The notes below the pieces were generated by a model. It made no database searches. It saw only the letters and a program-made list of their open reading frames with translations, and was not told where the DNA came from. Shown here piece after piece: positions 34,440 to 46,431 of a DNA stretch of 64,000 bases. Source of the DNA: Hofstenia miamia (Eukaryota > Xenacoelomorpha > Acoela); contig SCFE01000030.1 in assembly GCA_004352715.1 (NCBI GenBank), positions 1,170,037 through 1,234,036 on the forward strand. Reading direction: 5' to 3'. A program made the translations under genes and the position numbers. Position 1 is the first letter of the stretch. The number at the start of each line of letters is the position of its first letter.

Positions 34440-36115
34440 ATTACCGCTCTTGCATTACATGCTCCATCTTCATCAGTGTAAGAGTTTTTTCTGTTCAGAA
34501 GCTTGCCTTGTCGCATCTGAGGACGTCAATGTTACTCGTGCGTTTGGCCCTTTTGATTATTAGTCGATTCAATCAAAAGTAAATCAATAATAAAGCATCT
34601 AAGAATATTCAATGATATGAAAAATCACCGATTTCAACTATTGGTGGGCATCAACACTTTTTCAAATATTTCTGTGCAACACACTTGATATTAAATTGTT
34701 ATTATTTTATGTGTATTCAAAAATTCCAAAATAGTGATGAGCAACGACACTAGCTGTATAGCAACAATGCATAGTTTGTTAATAGTATATATTACTGATA
34801 TGGTAGATAATTTTTCATTAAAAACATTGAATTTTGTAAATATTTTTCTTTTAATTTTTACCGTTAAAATGTTTAGCCTAAATCGGTTTCCGTCAATATT
34901 TCTATGCTATTACAAAAATTTCATGGGCATAAATAGCCGCTTAACGCTCAAAATACTACCTTTATACCACTAACGCAATTACTATTAAATCACAAACTGT
35001 TCGTATGCTTTCTTATTGAAATGGCAGATTTACAGATGGTTGTAAATTATAATTGCGTACAGCAAAAATTTCGCAATTACAGTAATTATTTAGAACCAGC
35101 TTCTTGCATTATATGAAGCCTTCCTTTAAAGTAATTAAGATAGAAAATCTCTAGAATTTTGCTGAGTTTTGTTATGTGTGAAATTGTTGACTAGATATTT
35201 ACAAAACAAGCATGGGAATTGTAAATTTGTTATTATTGTTAAATAAAGCACAATTTATATAATACATTCTGTCTGCTCCAAACATTGATGGTGAGAATAA
35301 ATGCTGTCTCCAAATTTAAAAGAAAAGTTAAACTAGCGTTTAATTGATATAATTTCTGCCATGCATCTGGCGTTCAAATTCTTTGTTTTTTTCAGAACGC
35401 ATTATTTTTGACCTTATTTTTAATGCGATCGACATGCTTTTTATTACAATAGCCTATTTTCAAAGAAAACTCAAATATTTTTAAAAAAATGTTGCTAAAA
35501 TATACTCGAGGTAGCTGCGAATAATTATAAAATAAAAGTTTAAGAAATTCGAAAATCAAACAATCAAGCAAATAAATTTGGTAACTCCAATTATTTACTG
35601 GATTACCATTTCATATCATCACTACGTCTATGTCAACTGCTTTTGGAAAAAACTAAATGTCGTATTGGAATCCAAAAATTAAAGTTTTCAACCACATGTA
35701 GTACAAATTATTGAATTAGTCCACTTTTGATTATGTTGAGGTACTCCTGGTTAATGGCACAAAACGGTTGCTTTTATTGCTTATAATTGACAGCATTTAA
35801 AGGATGAAAAACAATACAATTTCTAGTTTCCGCCAAAACCATTAAATAGTTTTAGTAATAGTCAAAGACAATGTAACCTATAACGAAATTTTCAGTTAGG
35901 AAAACAGTTCACAAGATATTTATTTATAATCACGGTGTTCGTAGCAAATGAGCAGCAATGAGTAACGTCGGAATTTTTTACCTTTCTCGCATATAAACAT
36001 TGTACTCATATGTATACACATATGAAGGTGTTTGAATTATTATTGAACTCGAGAAAACTAAATTACATACAGAATGATTCATGCAACACATTACCATCAT
36101 AAAAATATGTTAAAA

Positions 36116-36157
<42 letters not shown>

Positions 36158-37210
36158 TTATATATATATATATAGATATATATATATGTTAAATTTGGAG
36201 ACAAAAATGGTACCATAGATTTTTATGCTAAAAGCAAAGACAAGGATGTTCACGAATCACATCATAAGTATTTTTCTTTGAAATTACGCTTTGCCTTTTC
36301 TAAAATTCTCGAAATTTATTAATATTCGACGAGGATCAAAGCAATTTTTGTTCTTCTCGCTATAATGTTTGTATATTCAAACATTAAAAGGTTTCCAGCA
36401 ATAACCCACACCGGGCAGCAAGTTGGAGTACTAACAACTGCTAGACAACATCAAAGTGCTTTTAGTAAATCATTGTTAACTAGTGCGTAGGATATCAAGG
36501 AAGATGATTGATCATGCATCGAAAAAGCTAGAATTTTTGTATATCTGTCACGCATTTATTACAATATTGCAAAACACTGAAAGCGAGGTTTGGAAAAAAA
36601 TATTGCCAAAGATGACAGTTTGAAAACTGCTTTATTTTTTATAAAAAACGTTTCTACTCCCTCCAGAAATATGCCCCTGCTTAAGACACTGCTTCTCTGC
36701 AGGTTTGAAATAAATGAGGGAACTTCATAGGCGTAGGTTAGATGACTTGCTTAAATAGCGCGAATAATAAGATGCTTGGTTTAAGGTGTTAGAGCACTTG
36801 GAGATTTCAATCTAATCAGATTTTGAGTGCTGTCAATTTCAGTAGACGTTGCTTATCAGAGATACTGAGAAATTAAAACTTTCTTTAAATAGTTATTGCA
36901 TTTATAAATGACTAACTATATCACTATGAAACAAAAAAATAGGAACAATTTTGCTGAGTCAGCTGTTTTGATGTGATAGATATAAAAATACAATTTATCT
37001 ATCAAGAATGACTCATTTTAAGCATCAATCCTGCTGTAAACAACATAGAGTGTAATTGTAAATAAATGTCATGTTGACAAGACAGCCTAATGAAAAATGC
37101 TTTATTCAAAAAAATAATTTATTGTATTTTTAAATGTATATTGCTAAAATTGCTAAGCATTCATTAAATTATAATAATTTAGGCTGCGATATAAGTTTCA
37201 TTTACCATAT
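34440..37210. other. AT-rich DNA in repeat F, no gene recognised
   Basis: Possibly 3' Penelope sequence up to about 34560. (AT)n complex at 36115-36188. The 79-codon hydrophobic frame at 34734-34973 has no known domain and is not called. Confidence 0.45.
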
Positions 37211-37985
37211 AGTTACAAGGGCGGATCTAGAGGGGGTGGCTAGGGTGGCTAGCCTCCCCCACAATTGAAGAGAAAAAAAAATTTTCCTAGGGTATTTTGC
37301 GTCTGGAATAAATATCATAACTCAAATAAGCAAATGAAAATAAAGTGCAAAAATTTGGAACATTATAAACAACATAAGTTTATAACAATCAACAGATGCT
37401 TCTTAATTTAATTGATAACTGATAAACAATTGTCATTAATATAATGAAGTCAGTTTGTCTGACTCTTTCTTTTTTTTATTATTGAATAAGGAAAGGAGGT
37501 GCATCTTCACTTCAGCTTTTATCAACGAAAATCATATAATCATAGAAACATAATTATACCACGTTGTGCAGTTATACACACAAGGTATTCGTCAATACTT
37601 TTGTTTCACACACTCAAATACACGTCGCATGATATTTATTTTATTCATTGCTTTTTTATATATTCACAGCAGTGCTGTCCGTTTTTTATCGAAAGCCACC
37701 TATTGGACACGGAAGAAAGAATTTGTGGTAATTGACAATTGTACTATATATGATACGTATATGATACATTTCAAGCCATTGTTTATTTGAATTTGCCAAA
37801 AGGTAAATGTTTTGTTAATCTTATACTGATAGTTCTTGTATAGTAATCGTAAACTAGTTTTAATTTAACAAAGCTTTTTAAAATTTATCATGTTAAAAAT
37901 TAAATGTTGTAAAAGAACTTGTACGAAAAGTGAAATTATAAAATACAAAAACGTTCTTTTTTTGAGTACCCAATTGCACTATGGG

Positions 37986-38006
37986 GACGCCTCGCAGTCA
38001 GGCGTC
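37986..38006 (+). promoter_or_regulatory. Hairpin in hAT 5' leader
   Basis: GACGCCT (37986-37992) and AGGCGTC (38000-38006) form a perfect 7-bp stem with a 7-base loop in the less AT-rich first exon, about 50 bp before the splice donor. A role is not known. Confidence 0.35.
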
Positions 38007-38056
38007 TGTCAATTAGTTATATTGACACAATACGGCTCAGCCTCTCCTACCTCCAG

Positions 38057-38425
38057 GTGAGTAACCATATGGAGGTCCATTCTTCGAGTGTATTCAAAAT
38101 TTAATGATAGCATTTGAACCAACAGATATTATTTTATTTCCATGTAATGGAATTTGTTTTGTGTCAAGTCTATTTTTCACCATCCTACGAATACAGTAAT
38201 ACGTACAGTCAACAATTTATTGGGTAATTAAAAATATAGTCAGTTGACAGTTTATTCTATGTGAAAAGTTGAAGGTAAATATTTTTGTAAATACTGTAAG
38301 TAATCTAAGACTGCTTGTGAAAATTTTATTATCATTCAATATGCCTAATTTATGTTCAATATATCTAGTAATTTCTATATTTGCTATTACTTACCAATAT
38401 CTAATTCTCTTGATTTTTATTTCAG
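38057..38425 (+). other. 5' UTR intron of hAT transposase gene
   Basis: Donor CCTCCAG|GTGAGTAACC and acceptor TTTTTATTTCAG|A. The acceptor lies one base before the ATG at 38427, so the intron removes the out-of-context upstream Met codons at 38269 and 38352. The 369-bp size is ordinary. Both sites are conserved in copy 2 (54947-55315). Confidence 0.7.
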
Positions 38426-38426
38426 A

Positions 38427-40871
38427 ATGTCTGATGAACCACCATCTAAACGCTTCAAACAAAAAAGTCTCAATTTTCAACGTATTGTTTCAACTACTTC
38501 TTCTATGAGCAGCTCCACTGTCAATCAATGCAATTCACCGACATTAGACAAAACCCATTCCGAAGAAGCATCAATCACAATAAATGATCCATCGAAAGAA
38601 TCCCCAATTTCCCCAAATGATATTGCTTTCCTTATAAATAGTAAGACGTTGATGACTGATGCAGCTAAAATCGATTTCATGAAAACATGCTGGAAGCCAC
38701 CACCTAACTTCAAATTTCATAAAGAAAAATTTACATCAGAGAATAAATCAAAGGAAATATGCTTCCAGTATAGATGGCTTGAACAGTATAAGTGGTTAGC
38801 ATATAGTTGCCATGATGACTACAGAGGTGGTTGGTGCCTACCTTGCTCTCTCTTCTTGACCGCCTCTGAGAAGGAAACGTTAGGTGTATTTATAAAAGCA
38901 CCATTTACAAATTTCAACAATTCAAAGGAAATTTTAAGTAAACATGAAACAACACAGTACCACAAAAATTGCATTCAAAGATATTCCTACATTAGTACAC
39001 AACTTTCCAATCCAAAACTAAGAATAGATTCTTCAATTAATCAAATAACTGCACAAAATATAGAAAATAATAAAAAGGTCTTACCAACAATAATCGATTC
39101 TGTTTTATTTTGTGCAAAGCAGCAGATTGCTCTTCGTGGTCACAGAGATGATAAAATTGATTTTTTAGAAGAATCTTCAACCAATGAAGGAAACTTTGTT
39201 GCAATCATTCGTTTACTTGCTGAACAAAATAATGAACTTAAGCAGCATTTAATTAGAGGTCCAAGGAATGCCCTATTTACCAGTAAAACTATCCAAAATG
39301 AAATAATAAATATTGCTGCCAATATAATCCGCGATTATTTTCGGAAATGCCTTAGCATGTGCCCACATTTTTCCATAATTGCAGATGAGACTTCTTCTCA
39401 CAACCGAGAAATTATTGCTGTTTGCCTACGTTTACTTGATTTCCAACAAGATAAACCAAAAAAGATAGAGGTTGTAATAGACTTGGTAGATGTTGAAAGA
39501 ATAACAGGGGAATCAATAGCTGTTACAATTAAGGATACACTACAAAAACAAAATATAAACATAAAGGATTGCAAGGGACAGGCGTATGACAATACATCAT
39601 CTATGAGTTCGGACAAAAAAGGTGTACAAGCATATATCAAGCAGTGGGCACCTAATGCTGATTACCAAGGGTGTGTGCTCCATTCTCTAAATCTTGCAAT
39701 TTGTAAAGGCTGTGGCATTTCTTCTATACGAAATATGATGGATTCTTGTCAGTCACTGTATTCTTTCTTTGACAATTCTCCAAAACGCCAACGTCTACTT
39801 GAAAAAATTATCCTTAATTCGGCCCCTTCAACAAAGGTCACAAAGCTGAAAAATCTATGCAAAACTCGGTGGATTGAGCGTCACAATACGTTTGAGAGAA
39901 TAGAGCAGTTATATGTGTACATTGTCCAAACTCTTCAAGAAATAGTAACACCATCTTCATTAAGTGAGGAAGATCATTGGAATTGGGATGCAGATACACG
40001 TATGAAAGCTAATGGTTTGCTACACACCTTCACAAACTATGCTCATGTTGTGAATTTCTTGATCACAAAGGAGGGACTAGATCCTATGAAACCAATCGTG
40101 TCATGTCTACAGGGTGAACATATGGATATATATTATGGTTTTCAAAAATTTGATGAAATCATTTCCTTCTACTCTTCGCTGCGAGAAAATATTGATGACT
40201 GGCACTGCAGAGTGTATGACAGAGTAAAGGAATTGGCAAGTTCAGTCAGTTGCATGGAAACTTTTCCTCGTCTCTGTGGAAGGCAAGCACACAGAGCTAA
40301 TGTCCCTTCAACCTCTCCTAGTGGGTTTTACAAGCTAAATTTAAGCATTCCATTTCTTGATGTTATTATATCAGAACTCAAATCAAGATTCCACAAAGAC
40401 AAGAGAGCCCATTTTGAAATATGTGCTCTCATGCCTGAAATTATCTCAAAGAAGAATAATCAAGATGTTGAAGATCTTGAGAAAAGCCTGATGGAGAAAT
40501 GGTATGATATTCTTCCAAGTCCATCAACTTTTAAAAGTGAATTGTTAAGATGGAAGCACTTGTGTTCTTCTCAAAATCTTGTTGAAATTACATTATGTGA
40601 TTTAATTCACTATCACACTTGCTTAATATTCTACCCCAATATTCGTGAACTTTTAATGATACTGGCTGTTCTACCAATTGGCAGTTGTGAAGCAGAACGC
40701 ACATTTAGTTGTGTGCGTAGAGTTCACTCATTTCTTCGCACATCACTCACTGGGGATAAATTATCGGATTTGTGCATTATTGCTCTTCATCACAATAGTG
40801 TGCCACTTTCGACAGTGAAGATTTTGGAGAAATTTATTGCAAGACACCCACGACGTCTACAATCACAGTAA
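38427..40871 (+). CDS. hAT transposase, TTF/ZMYM1-like, intact (814 aa)
   Basis: Nuclear cut-and-paste transposase acting on the ends of its own element. Start chosen at MSDEPPSKRFKQKSLNF because a 3' splice site ends one base before it; an upstream in-frame Met (38352) would lie in the intron. Layout by residue: basic, Ser/Thr-rich N-terminus (1-60); Cys/His TTF-type zinc finger (about 110-182: CFQYRWLEQYK, WCLPC, HETTQYHKNC); DUF4371 with first catalytic Asp in IIADETSS (about 320) and second Asp in GQAYDNTSSMSS (about 388); CVLHSLNLAI; KTRWIERHNTF (about 480); C-terminal dimerisation, PIGSCEAERTFS through LRTSLTGDKLSDL (about 750-785). The catalytic Glu I cannot place surely. Length is normal for the family and there are no stops. 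Homology to vertebrate ZMYM1-like genes is by shared transposase origin. Confidence 0.9.
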   Translation: MSDEPPSKRFKQKSLNFQRIVSTTSSMSSSTVNQCNSPTLDKTHSEEASITINDPSKESPISPNDIAFLINSKTLMTDAAKIDFMKTCWKPPPNFKFHKEKFTSENKSKEICFQYRWLEQYKWLAYSCHDDYRGGWCLPCSLFLTASEKETLGVFIKAPFTNFNNSKEILSKHETTQYHKNCIQRYSYISTQLSNPKLRIDSSINQITAQNIENNKKVLPTIIDSVLFCAKQQIALRGHRDDKIDFLEESSTNEGNFVAIIRLLAEQNNELKQHLIRGPRNALFTSKTIQNEIINIAANIIRDYFRKCLSMCPHFSIIADETSSHNREIIAVCLRLLDFQQDKPKKIEVVIDLVDVERITGESIAVTIKDTLQKQNINIKDCKGQAYDNTSSMSSDKKGVQAYIKQWAPNADYQGCVLHSLNLAICKGCGISSIRNMMDSCQSLYSFFDNSPKRQRLLEKIILNSAPSTKVTKLKNLCKTRWIERHNTFERIEQLYVYIVQTLQEIVTPSSLSEEDHWNWDADTRMKANGLLHTFTNYAHVVNFLITKEGLDPMKPIVSCLQGEHMDIYYGFQKFDEIISFYSSLRENIDDWHCRVYDRVKELASSVSCMETFPRLCGRQAHRANVPSTSPSGFYKLNLSIPFLDVIISELKSRFHKDKRAHFEICALMPEIISKKNNQDVEDLEKSLMEKWYDILPSPSTFKSELLRWKHLCSSQNLVEITLCDLIHYHTCLIFYPNIRELLMILAVLPIGSCEAERTFSCVRRVHSFLRTSLTGDKLSDLCIIALHHNSVPLSTVKILEKFIARHPRRLQSQ

Positions 40872-40948
40872 CTTTTCACTGACTAAATATTTTCTCCTGC
40901 TACAGTATTTTCTACTTGTTAAAGATTTTTGTATAAATACAATCTGTT

Positions 40949-40954
40949 AATAAA
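40949..40954 (+). terminator. Polyadenylation signal AATAAA
   Basis: AATAAA lies 78 bp after the transposase stop codon and well inside the right TIR; conserved at 57831-57836 in copy 2. Confidence 0.6.
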
Positions 40955-41418
40955 AAATGTTTATCAAAATGTAGATTATTTTATGTGTATGTAAATGATT
41001 ACAATAATTTTTTTGAATAACCTAAACATGAAAAATATTAAAAATAACCTTAATGTTTCTACATAGATAATGCATCCAGCCACCCCCCCTTATGAAATTC
41101 CTAGATCCGCGCCTGAGTTAATTGCAAATTGCAAGGTTAGTAAGCTGTGTAATAAACCATATTTTCACATTTTACAAATCAGTGAATAAAAATCAGTTCA
41201 AAAAAATAAGTTAGATTAGATTAAAAGCGGAATTTTGCAATCGCTGTTGTACTTGTTGAAGTATGGTATATGAATTATGGCTATTATAGATATTTTTTGC
41301 AAGCTGGTGGCTGGTAAGCTTTTGACTCACACTGGTATTGGCTGGTCAGGGAGAAAATTCAACGGGTAGTATCAGATGAATGTAATTAAATTATATTGCA
41401 AAAAATTATTCAAATTTG

Positions 41419-41510
41419 TAATTGCAATTAGATATCAAAATGCACATGAATCTACTCCAATCTCATTTAATGATCTAGATTTCTTGCAGGCCGAATTCAA
41501 TGGAAAAGAG
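41419..41510. repeat. Divergent patch in repeat F (copy 1 version)
   Basis: About ten substitutions and an indel against 58301-58390 within about 90 bp, while the sequence on either side is nearly identical. Confidence 0.75.
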
Positions 41511-41628
41511 ACTTAAATTCAATGTAATGAAGGCAATAGTATTTTTATAGTATGAAGCAATCCAACACATTCCTAAAAGTAAGAACAGAACTCATAGGTT
41601 AGCATAATCACACCTCAGATTTCAATTG

Positions 41629-41631
<3 letters not shown>

Positions 41632-41657
<26 letters not shown>
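41632..41657. repeat. (AT)n joining repeat F1 to repeat E2
   Basis: AT dinucleotides form the exact junction between the two duplicated segments. Confidence 0.9.
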
Positions 41658-41663
<6 letters not shown>

Positions 41664-43489
41664 AAGAACTTTTGTCTTAAAGGTCCTAATAAATTCATTA
41701 TCAATTTGCAAGGCGTGACATACTTAGTCAAGGTTTGAAAATAGGAAAAACTTATTTTTATGGGTTTTAAGGGTTAAGCTTTAGGAAGCGTTAGAAGTAA
41801 AATGTCAAAACTATGAGTTTGAGAAAGGGGCTAGATTTAAAAAAACAATAGCATGAACAGCTAGAAAACTTTAAGCAGCTACTTTGAAATGGAGGTTAGA
41901 AATCACGTATTGTTTCCAGCACGTTCTCAATCAAAAGTATTTAGAAAATAAATTCCAATGTGATTTTTTACAATCTATTATATGATTTCTTAAAAAATAT
42001 ATAAAAGCTTATAATTACAAAAAAAGGTATCCAAGATTCTTTAACTTAACAAACGGCAGGCTACAATGAAGCTTGAGCAGCCAATATGCAGAAAAAAGAA
42101 ATCAATGGGGGACAATACCCACTCTTGTTCGCTTAGATTGACTGATCATCTCAGCCTTAGTTATAATTTCAATGAATTAGTGAATTTCGAAATAGGTACA
42201 CTTCAATACTCTACCAAATATATTCATTATTACCTATGATTGCATATTCCAAGATATATATGTATAAATGTCCCTGGATTTCCGAGTTTTTATAAGGTTT
42301 GGTGAAAAGAGTTTGTTGTGAAAAATATTGAACATATTTTGTGTGATTCTAGTTGTCTATTCCTTATGTAATTTAAAAAAATGTTTATTTGCATTTTTAA
42401 AAATTCGCATTTCTAAAATTGTCTCCATGGAATCTGAATTGAACACAAAACATCAGTTTGGATTTCGAAAAGTTACCTCTACAGATAATGCTTTACTTTA
42501 TGCTATTGAAGACTGGAAATCAGTACTGGGTCCATTATTATTTAAGTTATATGCAGGTGATATGGATCAACAAATTAATAGCAATCATGTAGAATTTGCA
42601 GATAATACTCTCATTTATTGTAATCGTATTTTAACCTTACAAGAAAATGTCGAAAAGATGCAATTATGCTTTAATAATAATTGAATGAACCACTTTAATG
42701 GAAATTAAGAATAAAAGAAATGAATCAACACTAGAAAGTATAAAGTTATGTAACAACTTGATTCAGGAATCATCAAAAATGAAATATTTGGGAGTAGTAA
42801 TTGATAATAAATTTAATTTTGAAGAAGAAGTAAACTTTATCATAAAGAAAATGTTGCGTGGTATAAGATAAATACAAAAAAATGCAAATTTTATACCAAT
42901 AAAATGGAGGGTAATACTCTTTTGGTCACTTGTTCTATCTCATTTCTTGTACTCATTTTGTTTATTAACTAACTTAAAAAAAGCAAAATCTAAATTGGAG
43001 AAAGTATTTAAATATTGAATAAACATAATTTGTAACAAAAATCAAAAAGAAATAATGCGTAAATACCATCTAAGGTCATTAGAAGCTCTTCAAAATAATA
43101 GATGTTTATCAATATTTTGAAAAAGAAAATTGAATATTTCTAATCATCAAAATCCAAAACAATTATGTTTGGAAAAACTAAGTATAATAGAAAATTTGTA
43201 AATAACGAATTCTTAAATTTTTCAATATCGCTATGGAGCAAATTGGACTACACACTACAGTATAAGAAATGAAAAATATTATTTAAGCAGAAGTTGAAAA
43301 ACATGAATATAGTAGAAAAATATCAATTATCTTATTAAATTATAGAATAAGATATACAACTTAAGAACAATAATAGAAAACAAAATAGAAAACAATAGGC
43401 AAAGCAATAGAAAACAAAATAGATAACAAAGCTCATATGAAGAAAGATGCATCATTTATGTTCTTAAAAATTTTGTAATCTTAATACTT
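41658..43489 (+). repeat. Repeat E copy 2
   Basis: Near-identical to 26702-28533. Here the right border is unique sequence (TGTATATGTACATGAG...) rather than a long (AT)n tract. Confidence 0.9.
42396..43376 (+). pseudogene. Non-LTR RT relic, copy 2
   Basis: Same dead reverse transcriptase as at 27440-28420, with the same palm deletion, FADN change, frameshift and stops. It was therefore duplicated after decay, not inserted independently. Confidence 0.65.
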
Positions 43490-46431
43490 GTATATGTACA
43501 TGAGAATTTAAATATAAGTTGTTGTTGTTAATACGTGAAACATTTTGGAAAATTAAGTGCTTATAAAAATCTTAATCAGTTAAAAAAAATCTGATGAAAA
43601 ACATAATATTATTTTTTGCTTTGACAACAGATAAATAACTATATCAGTGGTTAGTATTTAAAAGACTTACATAGGAAGATAACTAGAATATTTATTATTG
43701 TATTTGTTAAAAGAGCTCATCACACCACAAATATGTACAAAACGCGCCACAAATGATTTCTAAATGTGCACCTCAGTTGGTCATCTTCGATTTGAATAAA
43801 ATTTATTATGCGAATCGGACTACTTATACTTTTGCTCATAAAATATAATTGAATATGCATTAATGATAGGAAAGAATGGGGAATATTTCTAAGAAAGGAG
43901 CGCCATTGTTTTCCTGTAAAATGATCTACTAATGAATGGGGATACTTAGCGAATACAAAACCCCGGTATTATAATCAGCTTTAAGAAGATGTAATTAGAC
44001 TCTTAGGCCTTTAGCAATAAATTTTTTGGACTATAATTAGATCGCCAATGCAATGCATTTATGAATGGTGAAAGCTGATATTTAAGTGCATCGTCTTCGT
44101 CTGCCATTCCTTTATATTAGGATGGCGCCTAAATTGACATCGAGAATTGACTTTCACTAAATTTGGGAAGCATCTTAGAAATTCACAAGAATTTCATTAA
44201 CAAGCAGTTTAGCATATTGGGAATCATTTGTACTTGTTAATTTGTAAATTAGGCAAGAAAAGTATATATATCAATAAAATATTAATATTTATCGTTTGAA
44301 TTATTTACAAAATAAATTCAAAATCATATTTCTTGAATTTTATAGTTCATTTACAGCAAAAGCTTCATATTTATGTTATTTAAAGCCGTACAAGATAGCC
44401 ACTAATAAAAAGACTACTATAGCAATTTGTAAGCATGGCACGTATACCCAAATTTGCAGATGACCTTGAGTTGGACCTTTGATGGTATTTTTCATCTTTA
44501 TTTAGCTTTGGGTTGGTACTGCCTTATTCAGTATTTATTATTATAAGAATATTATTTGTTTAGGTATGGGTAGGTCTAGTTCTTACACAAAAAAATAGTT
44601 TGCCCTAGCAATTCTTGTGCCAGATAAAATATTGGTACATTTGTACATCTTGTATATTTCATTAAGGCAATAAATAAGGGGCTTTATTTAGCTCTTCTAT
44701 CAAAACACAATTGAAAAGGGTTACGTAGCTAAGTATATATACATGTACTAATTATTGTTTTCAGTAAGCATATGTTTGAAATACTTAAATGGAATAAATA
44801 CCAAAGATACTGCTTATCAGGGTTGTATACAAATACAATATTCTGCAAAACAAAGAAAATGAGTGATTCTTTTGTGACTAGTTCGAAAATTTCTCACCTT
44901 TGTTGTAATTTACTATTTTTTGTAAATTTTTGAACTTATTTCATTTAATCATGTATTTAATACATGAATTAAAACTATTATTATTGTTTTTACTATAATA
45001 AAAATAATAATAATAATAATAATAATAATAATTATTATTATTATTATTATTAAGTACATTGATTTGGCTTTATATTAACTAAGATGCAAAAGAAATCAAT
45101 TTGCAATTTAAAATGAAATATTATCAAACTTGATTAGATTAAATAAGGTTTTATAATTTCTAATTTTAAACAATTTGCCTGAAAGAGATAATAAACATAA
45201 TTTGATGTCTGTCCATAAAGATTAATGCCTCTCAGACATTAATGTGTCAAAAAATTGACATAATGTCTTTGAAGTATTGCTCTTTCATAAATAAACGTTC
45301 GATTTGTCATACAAAGTAGTGTATGTTTCAATTTTTTAAGTTTATAGCTCTTACTTAGGAGTCGTAGAAATTAGCTTATAGAACAGAAGAATTGAACAGT
45401 TAAACATCAAATATTCCATTTAATTCCCTGATAGCATATTTCAATAGAGGTGCTGAAACGCAAGATTTTTCAAACACTTTTTTCATAAACTGCCTTTTGT
45501 AGCGAAAAGAATGAGAAGGTTAAAAAAAGTTCAACAAATTCAATGAAGAACATTAGTTGAGTTAAGTAACATAGCCCAATAATGTAGCCAAAGGTATATG
45601 TGAGCATGTATACCCCTTTCCCACTGACTGTATTTTCAAAATTAGCTTTTGCCTACAAACTTTTATTCAATTTTGCTCATATTTAGTAATGTTTTGTGGA
45701 AAGCAAAATGATGTGTCAATAATTTTAACCAAAAGATTTCTTGGAATTTTAGCATGGGATACAGCAAAGATATATTTTATTTTAATCAACCCTCATAAAA
45801 TAGCTATATATTGAAATGCAAGAAAGTAAAAATAATTACACAATACTCAATTTTCATGATTAAATTTCATAAACGCTTAAAACGGTTTCCATTTTGGCAT
45901 ATAAATGCACTATAATTGCCAATTTAGTTATTAAGTTTATCCAATTAGCAACTTTTAACATAAGTACAACTTTTAGGCCGCTATTTCTTAACATAAGTTG
46001 AAAATTTCAAAATATAATCAATTAATTTGCTTCTCTGATGGGAAAAATTTTTGATAGTCGTCCATAAAAACTATTTGAAAATCTACTTCGGTCAATCTTC
46101 AGTCAGAGTCGAACATCAAAAACTGTTTCAATAAACAAAGTTTGAGATGATAATATTCTTTACCTTAACTAAGTGAATTTTCACATTAGCTTCCCCCACT
46201 GTATTATAATCAAGAGGGATAATTATTTCTTGGTCTAGTTCTTATACAAGCTCTACTCCCAGAGACAGTTGAGGAGAAAAACTTTCATGTACCCACCTGA
46301 TTTTCTTTAAAAAGAATTCCAATTTCAAATGGGTGATCGTGCTTAGATTAGCAATCTACTTTCAAAAACCCATTACACTTTCCTATGTTATAATAACCTG
46401 TATTTACTGTTATCTAATTATGATTCCAGAG
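43490..46431. other. AT-rich DNA, no gene recognised
   Basis: Only notable item is the (AAT)n(ATT)n tract at 45003-45053. No frames with known domains. Confidence 0.5.
45003..45053. repeat. (AAT)n-(ATT)n inverted trinucleotide repeat
   Basis: About nine AAT units run straight into about seven ATT units, giving a near-perfect palindrome able to form a long hairpin. Confidence 0.9.

Larger units (their letters stand above)
37216..41115 (+). mobile_element. Complete hAT transposon, copy 1 (3.9 kb, intact gene)
   Basis: Begins CAAGGGCGGATCTAG and ends, read in reverse, CAGGCGCGGATCTAGG: 13 of 15 bases match, with the CA start of hAT. Just inside are complementary G/C runs (GGGGGTGGCTAGGGTGGCTAG left; GCCACCCCCCC right). 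AGTTA lies directly outside both ends (37211-37215, 41116-41120). Most hAT elements make 8-bp TSDs; a 5-bp duplication is known for some subgroups. It contains a spliced transposase gene with polyadenylation signal. Confidence 0.85.
32329..41631 (+). repeat. Repeat F copy 1 (9.3-kb direct duplication)
   Basis: Matches 49224-58512 in direct orientation. The offset is 16,895 bp at the left, falling to about 16,880 by the right end through small deletions in copy 2. Differences I could see are scattered single bases and small indels (for example a 4-bp deletion near 53893), except for a divergent patch at 41419-41510. It contains a Penelope-like fragment and a full hAT element; the shared AGTTA flanks show the hAT was already present before duplication. 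Both borders are (AT)n tracts. Confidence 0.9.

Noticed and set aside
34734-34973. 79-codon hydrophobic frame, repeated at 51629-51868
   Set aside because: Its Ile/Phe/Leu-rich composition is what AT-rich DNA gives by chance, and the repeat explains the conservation.
37499-37790. Two overlapping frames of 74-78 codons in the hAT leader
   Set aside because: No domain; they lie in the untranslated 5' part of the element.
38269-38508. Upstream start codons for the transposase (38269 and 38352)
   Set aside because: They lie in or cross the predicted 5' UTR intron; the ATG right after the acceptor starts the recognisable protein.
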